Assembly (NCBI GenBank): GCA_944390875.1
Contig: CALXRO010000048.1
Coordinates: 1 to 5,738 of the forward strand
Length of the DNA stretch: 5,738 nucleotides
Origin: an uncultured Rickettsiales bacterium
GTDB lineage: Bacteria; Pseudomonadota; Alphaproteobacteria; Rickettsiales; UBA1997
Reading direction: 5' to 3'
The notes beneath the pieces were generated by a model that was given only the letters and a program-made list of their open reading frames with translations, was not told the DNA's origin and ran no database searches. Positions 1-5,430 of the stretch are shown piece after piece. Each line of letters begins with the position of its first letter. Within the stretch, counting starts at the first letter, position 1. A program made the translations under genes and the position numbers.

Positions 1-433
1 TATTATGTATAGTAGTACCAATAGGAATAACCATTAATGGCATTGCATTTCCAGGTTTTATATCAAGCAACTTTCTCGAAGAAGAAATTTTATCACCAAC
101 TTTTAATCCTTCAGGTGCTATTATATACGAAAATATACCATCAGAATACTTGATTAGTGCTATATATGCTGTCCTATTTGGATCGTATTCAATCCTTTTA
201 ACATTAGCTACAATATCATATTTATTTCTTTTAAAATCAATAAGCCTATACGCTTGTTTATGGCCATTTCCTCTTCTCCTTACTGTTATATGCCCATAGT
301 TATTTCTACCAGCCTTACTATTTTTAGGTACAACTAACATCTTCAGTGGACTACCTTTCCATAAATGGTTTTTCCTAACTAATTTTAAACCTCTTGTTGA
401 AGGCGTTATCGGTTTAAATTCTTTCATAACCAT
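1..433 (-). CDS. rplB: 50S ribosomal protein L2 (partial, C-terminus outside window)
   Basis: L2 binds 23S rRNA, helps join the subunits and supports the peptidyl transferase centre. The window holds the first 144 residues of a protein normally about 275 long, so the C-terminal part with the conserved peptidyl-transferase-proximal histidine is missing. Visible family hallmarks are GHKQAYR followed by IDFKRN (about residues 57-71), IEYDPNRTAYIALI (81-94), IIAPEGLKVGD (104-114) and DIKPGNAMPL (124-133), the RNA-binding OB-fold half. The start is set at the ATG reading MVMKEF because GGAGGG (448..443) lies nine bases upstream. A second ATG two codons on would be 15 bases away. The gene begins two bases after the L23 stop, so translation is probably coupled. 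The usual GGGHK reads GNGHK here, a small deviation. The identification is certain; only the exact start is open. Confidence 0.97.
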   Translation of the reverse strand, partial: MVMKEFKPITPSTRGLKLVRKNHLWKGSPLKMLVVPKNSKAGRNNYGHITVRRRGNGHKQAYRLIDFKRNKYDIVANVKRIEYDPNRTAYIALIKYSDGIFSYIIAPEGLKVGDKISSSRKLLDIKPGNAMPLMVIPIGTTIHN

Positions 434-435
434 AA

Positions 436-735
436 TTATTTACCCTCCAATTTGGTTAAATCTATCTGTTGACCTTTTTTCATAGTTACAATAGCTTTTT
501 TAACATTACTTTTTTTACCGATTTTACCCCTAAACCTTTTAGTTTTACCTTTAGTCTTAACAATATTAACTTTAATAATATCAACACCAAAAATTCCTTT
601 GACAGCTTTTTCTATATCTATCTTAGTAGCAAAATCTTTAACTTTAAAAGTAAACTTATTTTCCGATGACTGCAAACTCGTCTTTTCTGTTGTAATCGGA
701 GAAATTATTATATCATAAATATAACCTAAACCCAT
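436..735 (-). CDS. rplW: 50S ribosomal protein L23
   Basis: L23 sits at the polypeptide exit tunnel and is the docking site for trigger factor and the signal recognition particle. At 99 residues it is the usual length. The N-terminal IYDIIISPITTEK contains the conserved Glu (E17 here) that aligns with the chaperone-docking Glu18 of E. coli L23. KGKTKRFRGKIGKKS (about residues 61-75) is the rRNA-binding basic loop in the form typical of Alphaproteobacteria, followed by DVKKA-like NVKKAIVTM. The ATG overlaps the L4 stop by one base (TAATG), and AGAGG (747..743) lies seven bases before it, inside the end of the L4 gene. Translation is therefore very likely coupled to L4. Confidence 0.97.
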   Translation of the reverse strand: MGLGYIYDIIISPITTEKTSLQSSENKFTFKVKDFATKIDIEKAVKGIFGVDIIKVNIVKTKGKTKRFRGKIGKKSNVKKAIVTMKKGQQIDLTKLEGK

Positions 736-1349
736 TACAATACCTCTTTAAGTTTATTTAATGATTTTTTATCTAGTAATAAATAATTAAAATCTAAAAG
801 ATCATAGACATTTAAAGCACTACTTGGCAGATTTTTATAATTATATAAATTTCTTAAAGACAAATTAAAATTTTTATATTCATCTTCACAAGCTACCAAT
901 GCTCTATCTATATTTTTATCTTTAAATTTTATATTTAATTTTTTAGTACTTAATTCAACATTTTCCATTCCTTCTATTAAAATAACCTTGCCATTTCTTA
1001 TTTTATCTCTTAAAACATAACTTAATGCTTTCTTAATTATTTTTTTCGGGATGGAGAAACCAAAATCTCTTGGTTGAGGACCAAAACATGTTCTACCACC
1101 AACAAATTGTACAGCCCTTTTAGAACCATGTCTTGCACCACCTGTACCTTTTTGTCTAACTATTTTTTTTGTAGAACCAGACACTTCTGACATTAATTTA
1201 GTCTTAGCTGTGCCAGCTCTATTTTTAGCCATTTGCCATTTAATAACATATGGAACACATTTTTTTCCATCATTAGCATCAAAATCAAAACCATCCATAT
1301 TTTCGGAGGATTCTTCTAAATTACTAAGATTTAAAACTAATAATTGCAT
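735..1349 (-). CDS. rplD: 50S ribosomal protein L4
   Basis: L4 is an assembly-initiator protein of the large subunit whose long loop lines the exit tunnel. In several bacteria it also represses its own S10 operon. At 204 residues it has normal length. IKWQMAKNRAGTAKTK (about 36-51) matches the conserved region before the loop. RQKGTGGARHGSKR (65-78) is the tunnel loop in its alphaproteobacterial form, and RDFGFSIPKK follows. The C-terminus has the usual NVYDLLDFNYLLLDK pattern. The N-terminal 15-30 stretch is acidic and poorly conserved. The start has only a weak ribosome binding site (TAGGTAG overlapping the L3 stop), and the gap to L3 is nine bases, so reinitiation after L3 is likely. Confidence 0.97.
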   Translation of the reverse strand: MQLLVLNLSNLEESSENMDGFDFDANDGKKCVPYVIKWQMAKNRAGTAKTKLMSEVSGSTKKIVRQKGTGGARHGSKRAVQFVGGRTCFGPQPRDFGFSIPKKIIKKALSYVLRDKIRNGKVILIEGMENVELSTKKLNIKFKDKNIDRALVACEDEYKNFNLSLRNLYNYKNLPSSALNVYDLLDFNYLLLDKKSLNKLKEVL

Positions 1350-1358
1350 AAATACTAC

Positions 1359-1991
1359 CTACATATTGGATGTTTTAATAATTAACTCTGTTCCTTTACA
1401 TCCAGGAACAGCGCCTTTAACACAAATGACATTATCATCATTCTCAATCTTAACTATTTTAAGATTCTTAACTGTAACTTTTTCGGAACCCATATGACCA
1501 GCCATTTTCTTACCTTTCATAACTCTACCTTCTCTTCTTTTTGTACCGGTTCCACCTATTGACCTATGTGATATTGAAACACCATGAGCCGCTTCCAAAC
1601 CACCAAAACCATGTCTTTTCATAGCTCCAGCAAATCCTTTACCTTTGGAAATTCCAGTTACATCAACAATAAAACCCTCTTTTAAAGCACTAAGACCGAT
1701 AAAATCACCTATATTAAATTCAGCATTTTTAGCAACTTTAAAAGTTTTCATTTTATCATGAGCTTCAAGGTTTCTCTTTTTATAAAAACCCAGCACAGGT
1801 TTTTTTATTCTTCTTTCAGTTTTTTTATCCTTACCATAGGAAATCGTTATGTGATTAAATTCTTTGTTTTCGTACTTTTTAAAATCACTTATCAAACTCT
1901 CATAAATCTTTATCAAAGTAACAGGTATAACCTCACCATTATCAGTGTAGATTCTACTCATACCCAACTTTCTACCTATAACAGCCGTCAT
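1359..1991 (-). CDS. rplC: 50S ribosomal protein L3
   Basis: L3 is an early-assembly 23S rRNA-binding protein whose extended finger reaches the peptidyl transferase centre. At 210 residues it matches the family. IGRKLGMSRIYTDNGEVIPVT is the standard N-terminus. The family signature FIVDVTGISKGKGFAGAMKR covers about residues 107-125, and the finger runs through HGVSISHR (136-143) to GRVMKGKKMAGHMG (155-168). The finger reads GTKRREGRV where E. coli has GQNQTPGKV, so the glutamine that PrmB methylates there (Gln150) is Arg152 here. GGAGG (2005..2001) lies nine bases upstream, inside the 3' end of rpsJ, and the ATG overlaps the rpsJ stop as TAATG, so translation is likely coupled. Confidence 0.97.
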   Translation of the reverse strand: MTAVIGRKLGMSRIYTDNGEVIPVTLIKIYESLISDFKKYENKEFNHITISYGKDKKTERRIKKPVLGFYKKRNLEAHDKMKTFKVAKNAEFNIGDFIGLSALKEGFIVDVTGISKGKGFAGAMKRHGFGGLEAAHGVSISHRSIGGTGTKRREGRVMKGKKMAGHMGSEKVTVKNLKIVKIENDDNVICVKGAVPGCKGTELIIKTSNM

Positions 1992-2314
1992 TATTCATTA
2001 CCTCCATTTAAGGAAATTTTAATATTGACACCAGCTGATAAATTTAGCTTCATTAAAGCCTCTACGGTCTGTGGTGCCGGCATTATTATTAATAATCTCT
2101 TAAGAGATTTAATTTCATACTGCTCCATACTTCTTTTATAAATGTGAGGGGACCTTATGACCGTAAACTTTTTTGTGTTCGTAGGAAGCGGTATTGGACC
2201 TATTACTGTAGCTCCAGTTCTTTTTACTGTACCAACTATCTCCTGAACAGCCTGATTAAGTATATTGGCATCAAACGCCTTTAGGACAATTCGGATTCCT
2301 TCTTTTTCTTTCAT
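1991..2314 (-). CDS. rpsJ: 30S ribosomal protein S10 (NusE)
   Basis: S10 is a head protein of the small subunit. As NusE it also links transcription antitermination complexes and NusG to the ribosome. The 107 residues are a few more than usual, with short extra tails at both ends. The signature [15 protein letters not shown] (31-45) is intact, as are [11 protein letters not shown] (50-60) and [15 protein letters not shown] (82-96). The normally conserved THxR is SLKR (70-73), and the following L-[VI]-D-I motif has lost its Asp (LLIIM). The gene is first in the operon, yet no Shine-Dalgarno sequence precedes the ATG (upstream is TTAAATTTAGACA), unlike L3, L23 and L2. The elongation factor Tu gene often found directly upstream in Alphaproteobacteria is absent. 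Confidence 0.97.
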   Translation of the reverse strand: MKEKEGIRIVLKAFDANILNQAVQEIVGTVKRTGATVIGPIPLPTNTKKFTVIRSPHIYKRSMEQYEIKSLKRLLIIMPAPQTVEALMKLNLSAGVNIKISLNGGNE

Positions 2315-2406
2315 TGTCTAAATTTAATATTTATTAAAATTTGTTTGAAAAATCAAACTATAATATTGAAACGAGAGGTTCATTTTATGAACTTCGTCAC
2401 CAAGAC
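2315..2406 (-). promoter_or_regulatory. S10 operon 5' leader with two hairpins
   Basis: If transcription starts about seven bases after the -10 box, the rpsJ leader is about 90 nt. Two hairpins can be drawn. The first (2395..2375) pairs GAAGTTCAT with ATGAACCTC across an AAA loop, 9 pairs with one G-U. The second (2358..2343) pairs GTTTGA with TCAAAC across a TTTT loop. The second is followed by an AT-rich stretch with only a short T run, so it is a poor terminator. A structured S10 leader recalls the L4-controlled leader of E. coli, but no sequence homology to it is claimed. The hairpins are seen in the sequence; regulation is inferred. Confidence 0.45.
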
Positions 2407-2412
2407 AGTACA

Positions 2413-2441
2413 AGTATACTTATATTTGTTTTTAATGTCAA
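2413..2441 (-). promoter_or_regulatory. Sigma70-type promoter of the S10 operon
   Basis: Read on the minus strand, a perfect -35 TTGACA (2441..2436) is followed after 17 bases by TATACT (2418..2413), 5 of 6 matches to TATAAT. Transcription would start near 2406-2409, some 90 bases before rpsJ. This is by far the best consensus promoter in the window and suits a highly expressed ribosomal protein operon. The -10 box lies inside the perfect palindrome AAGTATACTT (2412-2421). The -35 box lies within the loop of an AT-only inverted repeat (TTTTTAAT at 2429-2436 with ATTAAAAA at 2448-2455), overlapping its left arm by one base. Confidence 0.8.
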
Positions 2442-2475
2442 TGGGAAATTAAAAAAATATAAAAAAATGAAATTT

Positions 2476-2501
2476 TTGGTAATATTTATAAAAATTACCA
2501 A
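2476..2501. repeat. 26-bp near-perfect palindrome in the divergent promoter region
   Basis: TTGGTAAT (2476-2483) is repeated inverted as ATTACCAA (2494-2501). The 10-base centre extends the symmetry with TTT/AAA around AT, leaving one A-A mismatch per half. No T run follows on either strand, so a terminator is unlikely. It lies about 35 bases upstream of the leftward -35 box and about 95 bases before the candidate rightward -35 box. That position would suit an operator for a dimeric regulator acting on one or both transcripts. In DNA this AT-rich, part of the symmetry could be chance, although the 8-bp arms contain GG/CC. Confidence 0.4.
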
Positions 2502-2596
2502 TATTATTAGTTTATTTATGGTATTTAAAATATGCTTTTATATTCTTTATATATAGATTTTTATGTGAATATAAAATATTTAAAGAACAACTTTAA

Positions 2597-2624
2597 TTGA
2601 TTTATAAAAAAAACCAAATAAAAT
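2597..2624 (+). promoter_or_regulatory. Candidate promoter of the psd-pssA-cdsA operon
   Basis: TTGATT (2597-2602; 4 of 6 to TTGACA) is followed after 16 bases by TAAAAT (2619-2624; 5 of 6 to TATAAT). Transcription would begin near 2631, about 20 bases before psd. The match is weaker than that of the leftward promoter, and in such AT-rich DNA other -10-like hexamers are present (for example TATATT and TATAAA between 2539 and 2575), so this is only the best-placed candidate. Confidence 0.35.
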
Positions 2625-2651
2625 GAACTTATTATTTAAAAACAAAAATAA

Positions 2652-3329
2652 ATGGCAAACTTCAAAGAAACATTTAAAAGAATAATTGTTCCAATAAATC
2701 AAGAGGGATACAATGTGATAATTGTAACAGCTATAGTAACAGCTTTGTTAGCAATAGTATCACATATACTAGGTTTTTTAGCATTTATATTTTTACTAAT
2801 GTCTCTTTACTTTTTTAGAGACCCAAAAAGGTTTACACCAGATGAAGAAGATGTTTTTGTAGCACCAGCTGATGGTGTTGTAGATGCTATAGAAAATGTT
2901 GCACCACCAGCCGAACTAGAAATGGATGAAAACATAAAATGGACAAGAATAAGTACATTTTTAAGTGTTTTTAATGTTCATGTTCAAAGGATTCCTTTTG
3001 ATGGAAAAATTGTTAAGTTACACTATAGAGAAGGATCTTTTCTTAATATTTCAGTAGATAAATATAGTAAAGATAATGAAAGACAATCATGTGTGTTAGA
3101 AACAAAGGACGGTATACAAATTCCATTTGTACAAATTGCTGGACTAATAGCAAGAAGAATAGTTTGTAACTTAAATGTAGGTCAAGAAGTTAAAAAAGGT
3201 GATAAATATGGTATAATAAAGTTTGGTAGTAGAGTTGATATATATTTGCCAGAAGAAGTTGTACCTTGTGTAAAAATAGGTCAAACCATGATAGGTGGTG
3301 AAACTGTGATAGCAAGAATTAAAAAATAA
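2652..3329 (+). CDS. psd: Phosphatidylserine decarboxylase (small type)
   Basis: This enzyme decarboxylates phosphatidylserine to phosphatidylethanolamine at the inner membrane. At 225 residues it is the short form found in Alphaproteobacteria and archaea, shorter than the roughly 320-residue E. coli enzyme. Two hydrophobic stretches (about 21-38 and 40-55) anchor the N-terminus and are followed by FFRDPKR. Candidate catalytic residues are Asp74 in PADG and His110 in FNVHVQR. The self-cleavage site is Gly192-Ser193 in KFGSRVDIYLP, where Ser193 would become the pyruvoyl group at the N-terminus of the small alpha chain of about 33 residues. DNERQ (141-145) is typical of the alphaproteobacterial group. 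The ATG directly follows an in-frame TAA, so no earlier start is possible. It has no Shine-Dalgarno sequence, and pssA follows 25 bases downstream. Confidence 0.95.
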   Translation: MANFKETFKRIIVPINQEGYNVIIVTAIVTALLAIVSHILGFLAFIFLLMSLYFFRDPKRFTPDEEDVFVAPADGVVDAIENVAPPAELEMDENIKWTRISTFLSVFNVHVQRIPFDGKIVKLHYREGSFLNISVDKYSKDNERQSCVLETKDGIQIPFVQIAGLIARRIVCNLNVGQEVKKGDKYGIIKFGSRVDIYLPEEVVPCVKIGQTMIGGETVIARIKK

Positions 3330-3354
3330 TAGTAAAATTACAAAGAGGTTTAGT

Positions 3355-4122
3355 ATGGAAAAAGAGGAAAGTGCAAGTTTTGAGTTAGTGAAACTAATAC
3401 CAAATATGATAACATTATCATCACTTTGTGTAGGTTTACTATCGGTACGAATGGCAATAGTTAGTGATTTTGTTTCATCTTTGTATTGTATAATTATAGC
3501 ATGCCTTTGTGATGGCTTTGATGGAAATGTTGCAAGAAAATTAAATGCGGCTAGTGATTTTGGGGCACAACTTGATTCACTTTCAGATTTCTTTTGTTTC
3601 GGAATAGCGCCTGGTTTTGTAGTTTATTTTTGGAATATGCAATATTTTGATACTTATAAACGTGTAGCATGGATTCCGGTATTATTATTAGCTACATGTA
3701 TGGCTATTAGGCTTGCAAGATTTAATGTAGCTCTTAATAACGAGGATAAAGAGAATCCTTTAAATAAATATTTTTTTAAAGGTATACCTGCGCCTATGGC
3801 TGCTGCATTAGTTATGCTACCGATGGTTATATCTTTTGAATTTGATATAAAAATAGAGCCAGTCTATGTAATTATAAATACAATAATCATAGCATTAATG
3901 GCAGGCAGTACAATACCTACGCCTTGTTTTAAAAAAATAAAATTTAAAGACACGCAAAAACAGTTTTTATTAATAATAATAGCATTGTTCCTGATAGGTT
4001 TACTAATAAAGACTCTCTTCACAGCAACATTGATATGTTTGTTATATATAGTATCTATATTTTTTTCATGGATATTTTATATTAAGTTTAAAAGAAACTT
4101 AGATAATTCACAAAATGAATAA
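3355..4122 (+). CDS. pssA: CDP-diacylglycerol-serine O-phosphatidyltransferase
   Basis: The enzyme transfers the phosphatidyl group of CDP-diacylglycerol to L-serine, making phosphatidylserine for Psd. It is an integral membrane CDP-alcohol phosphatidyltransferase of 255 residues with about eight hydrophobic segments. The family motif is complete: Asp53, Asp56-Gly57, Ala60-Arg61, Gly70, Asp74 and Asp78. These aspartates bind the metal and the CDP moiety and supply the catalytic base. The context after the motif (SDFFCFGIAPG, then RLARFNV at 119-125 and FKGIPAPMAAA at 141-151) distinguishes serine phosphatidyltransferases from phosphatidylglycerophosphate synthase. A clear AAAGAGG (3342-3348) lies six bases before the ATG. 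The 3' end overlaps the next gene by eight bases. Confidence 0.95.
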   Translation: MEKEESASFELVKLIPNMITLSSLCVGLLSVRMAIVSDFVSSLYCIIIACLCDGFDGNVARKLNAASDFGAQLDSLSDFFCFGIAPGFVVYFWNMQYFDTYKRVAWIPVLLLATCMAIRLARFNVALNNEDKENPLNKYFFKGIPAPMAAALVMLPMVISFEFDIKIEPVYVIINTIIIALMAGSTIPTPCFKKIKFKDTQKQFLLIIIALFLIGLLIKTLFTATLICLLYIVSIFFSWIFYIKFKRNLDNSQNE

Positions 4123-4759
4123 TCATAATAAATATAATATACTACTATTTTTATGTCTAATACTAGTTACAGTATTGAGTAGCTGTACTAAAACTGTCGT
4201 CAAAAGTAGTGATATAGCAAATAAAATAACAAGACTTTATAGAGACTCAAATCAAGTAAAGTCAGATTTAATGATAGAAGAACAAATAAAAGATAGTATA
4301 GATGACGAAAAATCTGACTTCCTTAATAGAAATAATCTTGCAGATTTTGCTTATTATGATGTAAAAGTTATGGAAGGAAGAGTAATGTTGACAGGTGTTG
4401 CTTTTGATTCAAAAACAAAAACATTTCTTGCTAACAAAGTAATGAATAATCTTAAAGTTAGGAGTTTACTAAACGAAATTGTAGTAAAAGAGAAAAAAAG
4501 CCTATTTTCAACAAAAATTAGTGACTATTTTCTTGAAAAGAACATACATATGAAAATATTTTTTAGATCTAAAATAAAATCCTTAAATTATGAAGTTTCA
4601 GTTATAGATAGTATTGCATATGTAATAGGAATAGCAGAAGATCAAGAAGAACTAGAATTGTTATTAAATCTTATAAGCACAATTAGAGGTATTGAAAAAG
4701 TTGTAAGTCATGTTATAACTATTGACAGTAAACTAAAACTTAAAATAGAATATATTTAG
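4115..4759 (+). CDS. Two-BON-domain lipoprotein (DolP/OsmY-like)
   Basis: The 214-residue protein starts with a lipoprotein signal: hydrophobic residues 8-20, then lipobox LSSC with Cys24 as the lipidation site. Thr at +2 rather than Asp fits outer membrane sorting. The first BON-like domain spans about 50-125 with the typical GRVMLTGVA core (Gly88, Val90, Gly94). The second spans about 135-205; it keeps Gly172 and RGIEKVVSHV (191-200) but has lost the first core glycine. BON domains bind phospholipid or envelope partners, and E. coli DolP binds anionic phospholipid through its second BON domain. The ATG overlaps the pssA end by eight bases with no clear ribosome binding site, so translation is likely coupled. 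Its place among phospholipid synthesis genes hints at an envelope lipid role. The exact function is unknown. Confidence 0.85.
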   Translation: MNNHNKYNILLFLCLILVTVLSSCTKTVVKSSDIANKITRLYRDSNQVKSDLMIEEQIKDSIDDEKSDFLNRNNLADFAYYDVKVMEGRVMLTGVAFDSKTKTFLANKVMNNLKVRSLLNEIVVKEKKSLFSTKISDYFLEKNIHMKIFFRSKIKSLNYEVSVIDSIAYVIGIAEDQEELELLLNLISTIRGIEKVVSHVITIDSKLKLKIEYI

Positions 4760-4778
4760 TAAAAAACATGAGGTTTAT

Positions 4779-5423
4779 ATGAAAGAAGGTATAATCAGAA
4801 GTGTCTCAGGAATTTGTATTGGTATTTTGACTTTAATTTTTATATATTCAGAAAGTATATACTTTAGCTTTGGCTTTATATTTACAATTGGTCTGTTTAT
4901 GGCTATGGAATGGAATAATATTACAGAAAAAGCTGAGAATCAAAAACAATGGACATTTATAGGTATATTCTACACACTCTTAACATTATTACCATTACTT
5001 AAAATAAAATTTAGTTATAGATATGGAAGAAGTATTTTAATGTGGTTATTTGTATTAGTTTGGTGTACTGATACATTTGCTTATTTTGTGGGGAAAGTAC
5101 TAAAACTAGGTAAACACAAAATAAATGAAATAAGTCCAAAAAAATCATATGAAGGATTAGTTGGTGGTATAATTGGTTCAATGTTTTTTGGTGGAATATT
5201 TGTTAAAATATTTTTACCACAATATAGTTCAATACTTATATCATTAACACCAGTGCTTTGTTGTATAGAGCAACTTGGTGATTTTACAGAATCTTACATT
5301 AAAAGAAGTTTTGATGTTAAAGACAGTGGAAATATAATACCAGGACATGGTGGTTTTTTAGATAGATTTGATGGATTTTTATATCTATCGCCTATTATGT
5401 TATACATTTTAGAATTTATTTAG
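4779..5423 (+). CDS. cdsA: Phosphatidate cytidylyltransferase (CDP-diacylglycerol synthase)
   Basis: CdsA condenses phosphatidic acid with CTP to CDP-diacylglycerol, the precursor used by PssA. It is a polytopic inner membrane protein with about seven hydrophobic segments. At 214 residues it is at the short end of the family (200-285), the N-terminal membrane region being reduced. The C-terminal family signature is fully intact (residues 172-198): SYIKR, then KDSGN, PGHGG and LDRFD. Earlier motifs WCTDTFAYFVGK (95-106) and SPKKSYEG (119-126) are also present, as is EQLGDFTES. TGAGG (4769-4773) is five bases before the ATG. In many bacteria cdsA lies in the frr-uppS-cdsA-dxr cluster; here it is with psd and pssA. 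Confidence 0.96.
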   Translation: MKEGIIRSVSGICIGILTLIFIYSESIYFSFGFIFTIGLFMAMEWNNITEKAENQKQWTFIGIFYTLLTLLPLLKIKFSYRYGRSILMWLFVLVWCTDTFAYFVGKVLKLGKHKINEISPKKSYEGLVGGIIGSMFFGGIFVKIFLPQYSSILISLTPVLCCIEQLGDFTESYIKRSFDVKDSGNIIPGHGGFLDRFDGFLYLSPIMLYILEFI

Positions 5424-5430
5424 AATAATC

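Noticed and set aside
469..669. 66-codon plus-strand frame opposite rplW
   Set aside because: Antisense shadow of a certain ribosomal protein gene; its Phe/Asn-rich composition mirrors the Lys/Ile codons of L23.
2343..2358. GTTTGA-TTTT-TCAAAC hairpin as a rho-independent terminator
   Set aside because: The stem is only six pairs, AT-rich, and not followed by a real T run on either strand; it lies between a strong promoter and rpsJ, where a full terminator would make no sense.
2324..2383. 19-codon minus-strand leader reading frame before rpsJ
   Set aside because: Not annotated as a gene: no Shine-Dalgarno sequence, no recognisable peptide, no run of regulatory codons. It is kept only as a possibility within the leader finding.
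2370..2410. Possible tRNA fragment around the GGTTCA-containing hairpin
   Set aside because: No acceptor stem, D-arm or T-loop consensus can be found; only a simple hairpin is supported.
2341..2556. 71-codon plus-strand reading frame in the intergenic region
   Set aside because: It begins with TTG, has no ribosome binding site, runs across the strong minus-strand promoter and the palindrome, and its C-terminal half is only the Ile/Phe/Lys-rich product expected of AT-rich noncoding DNA.
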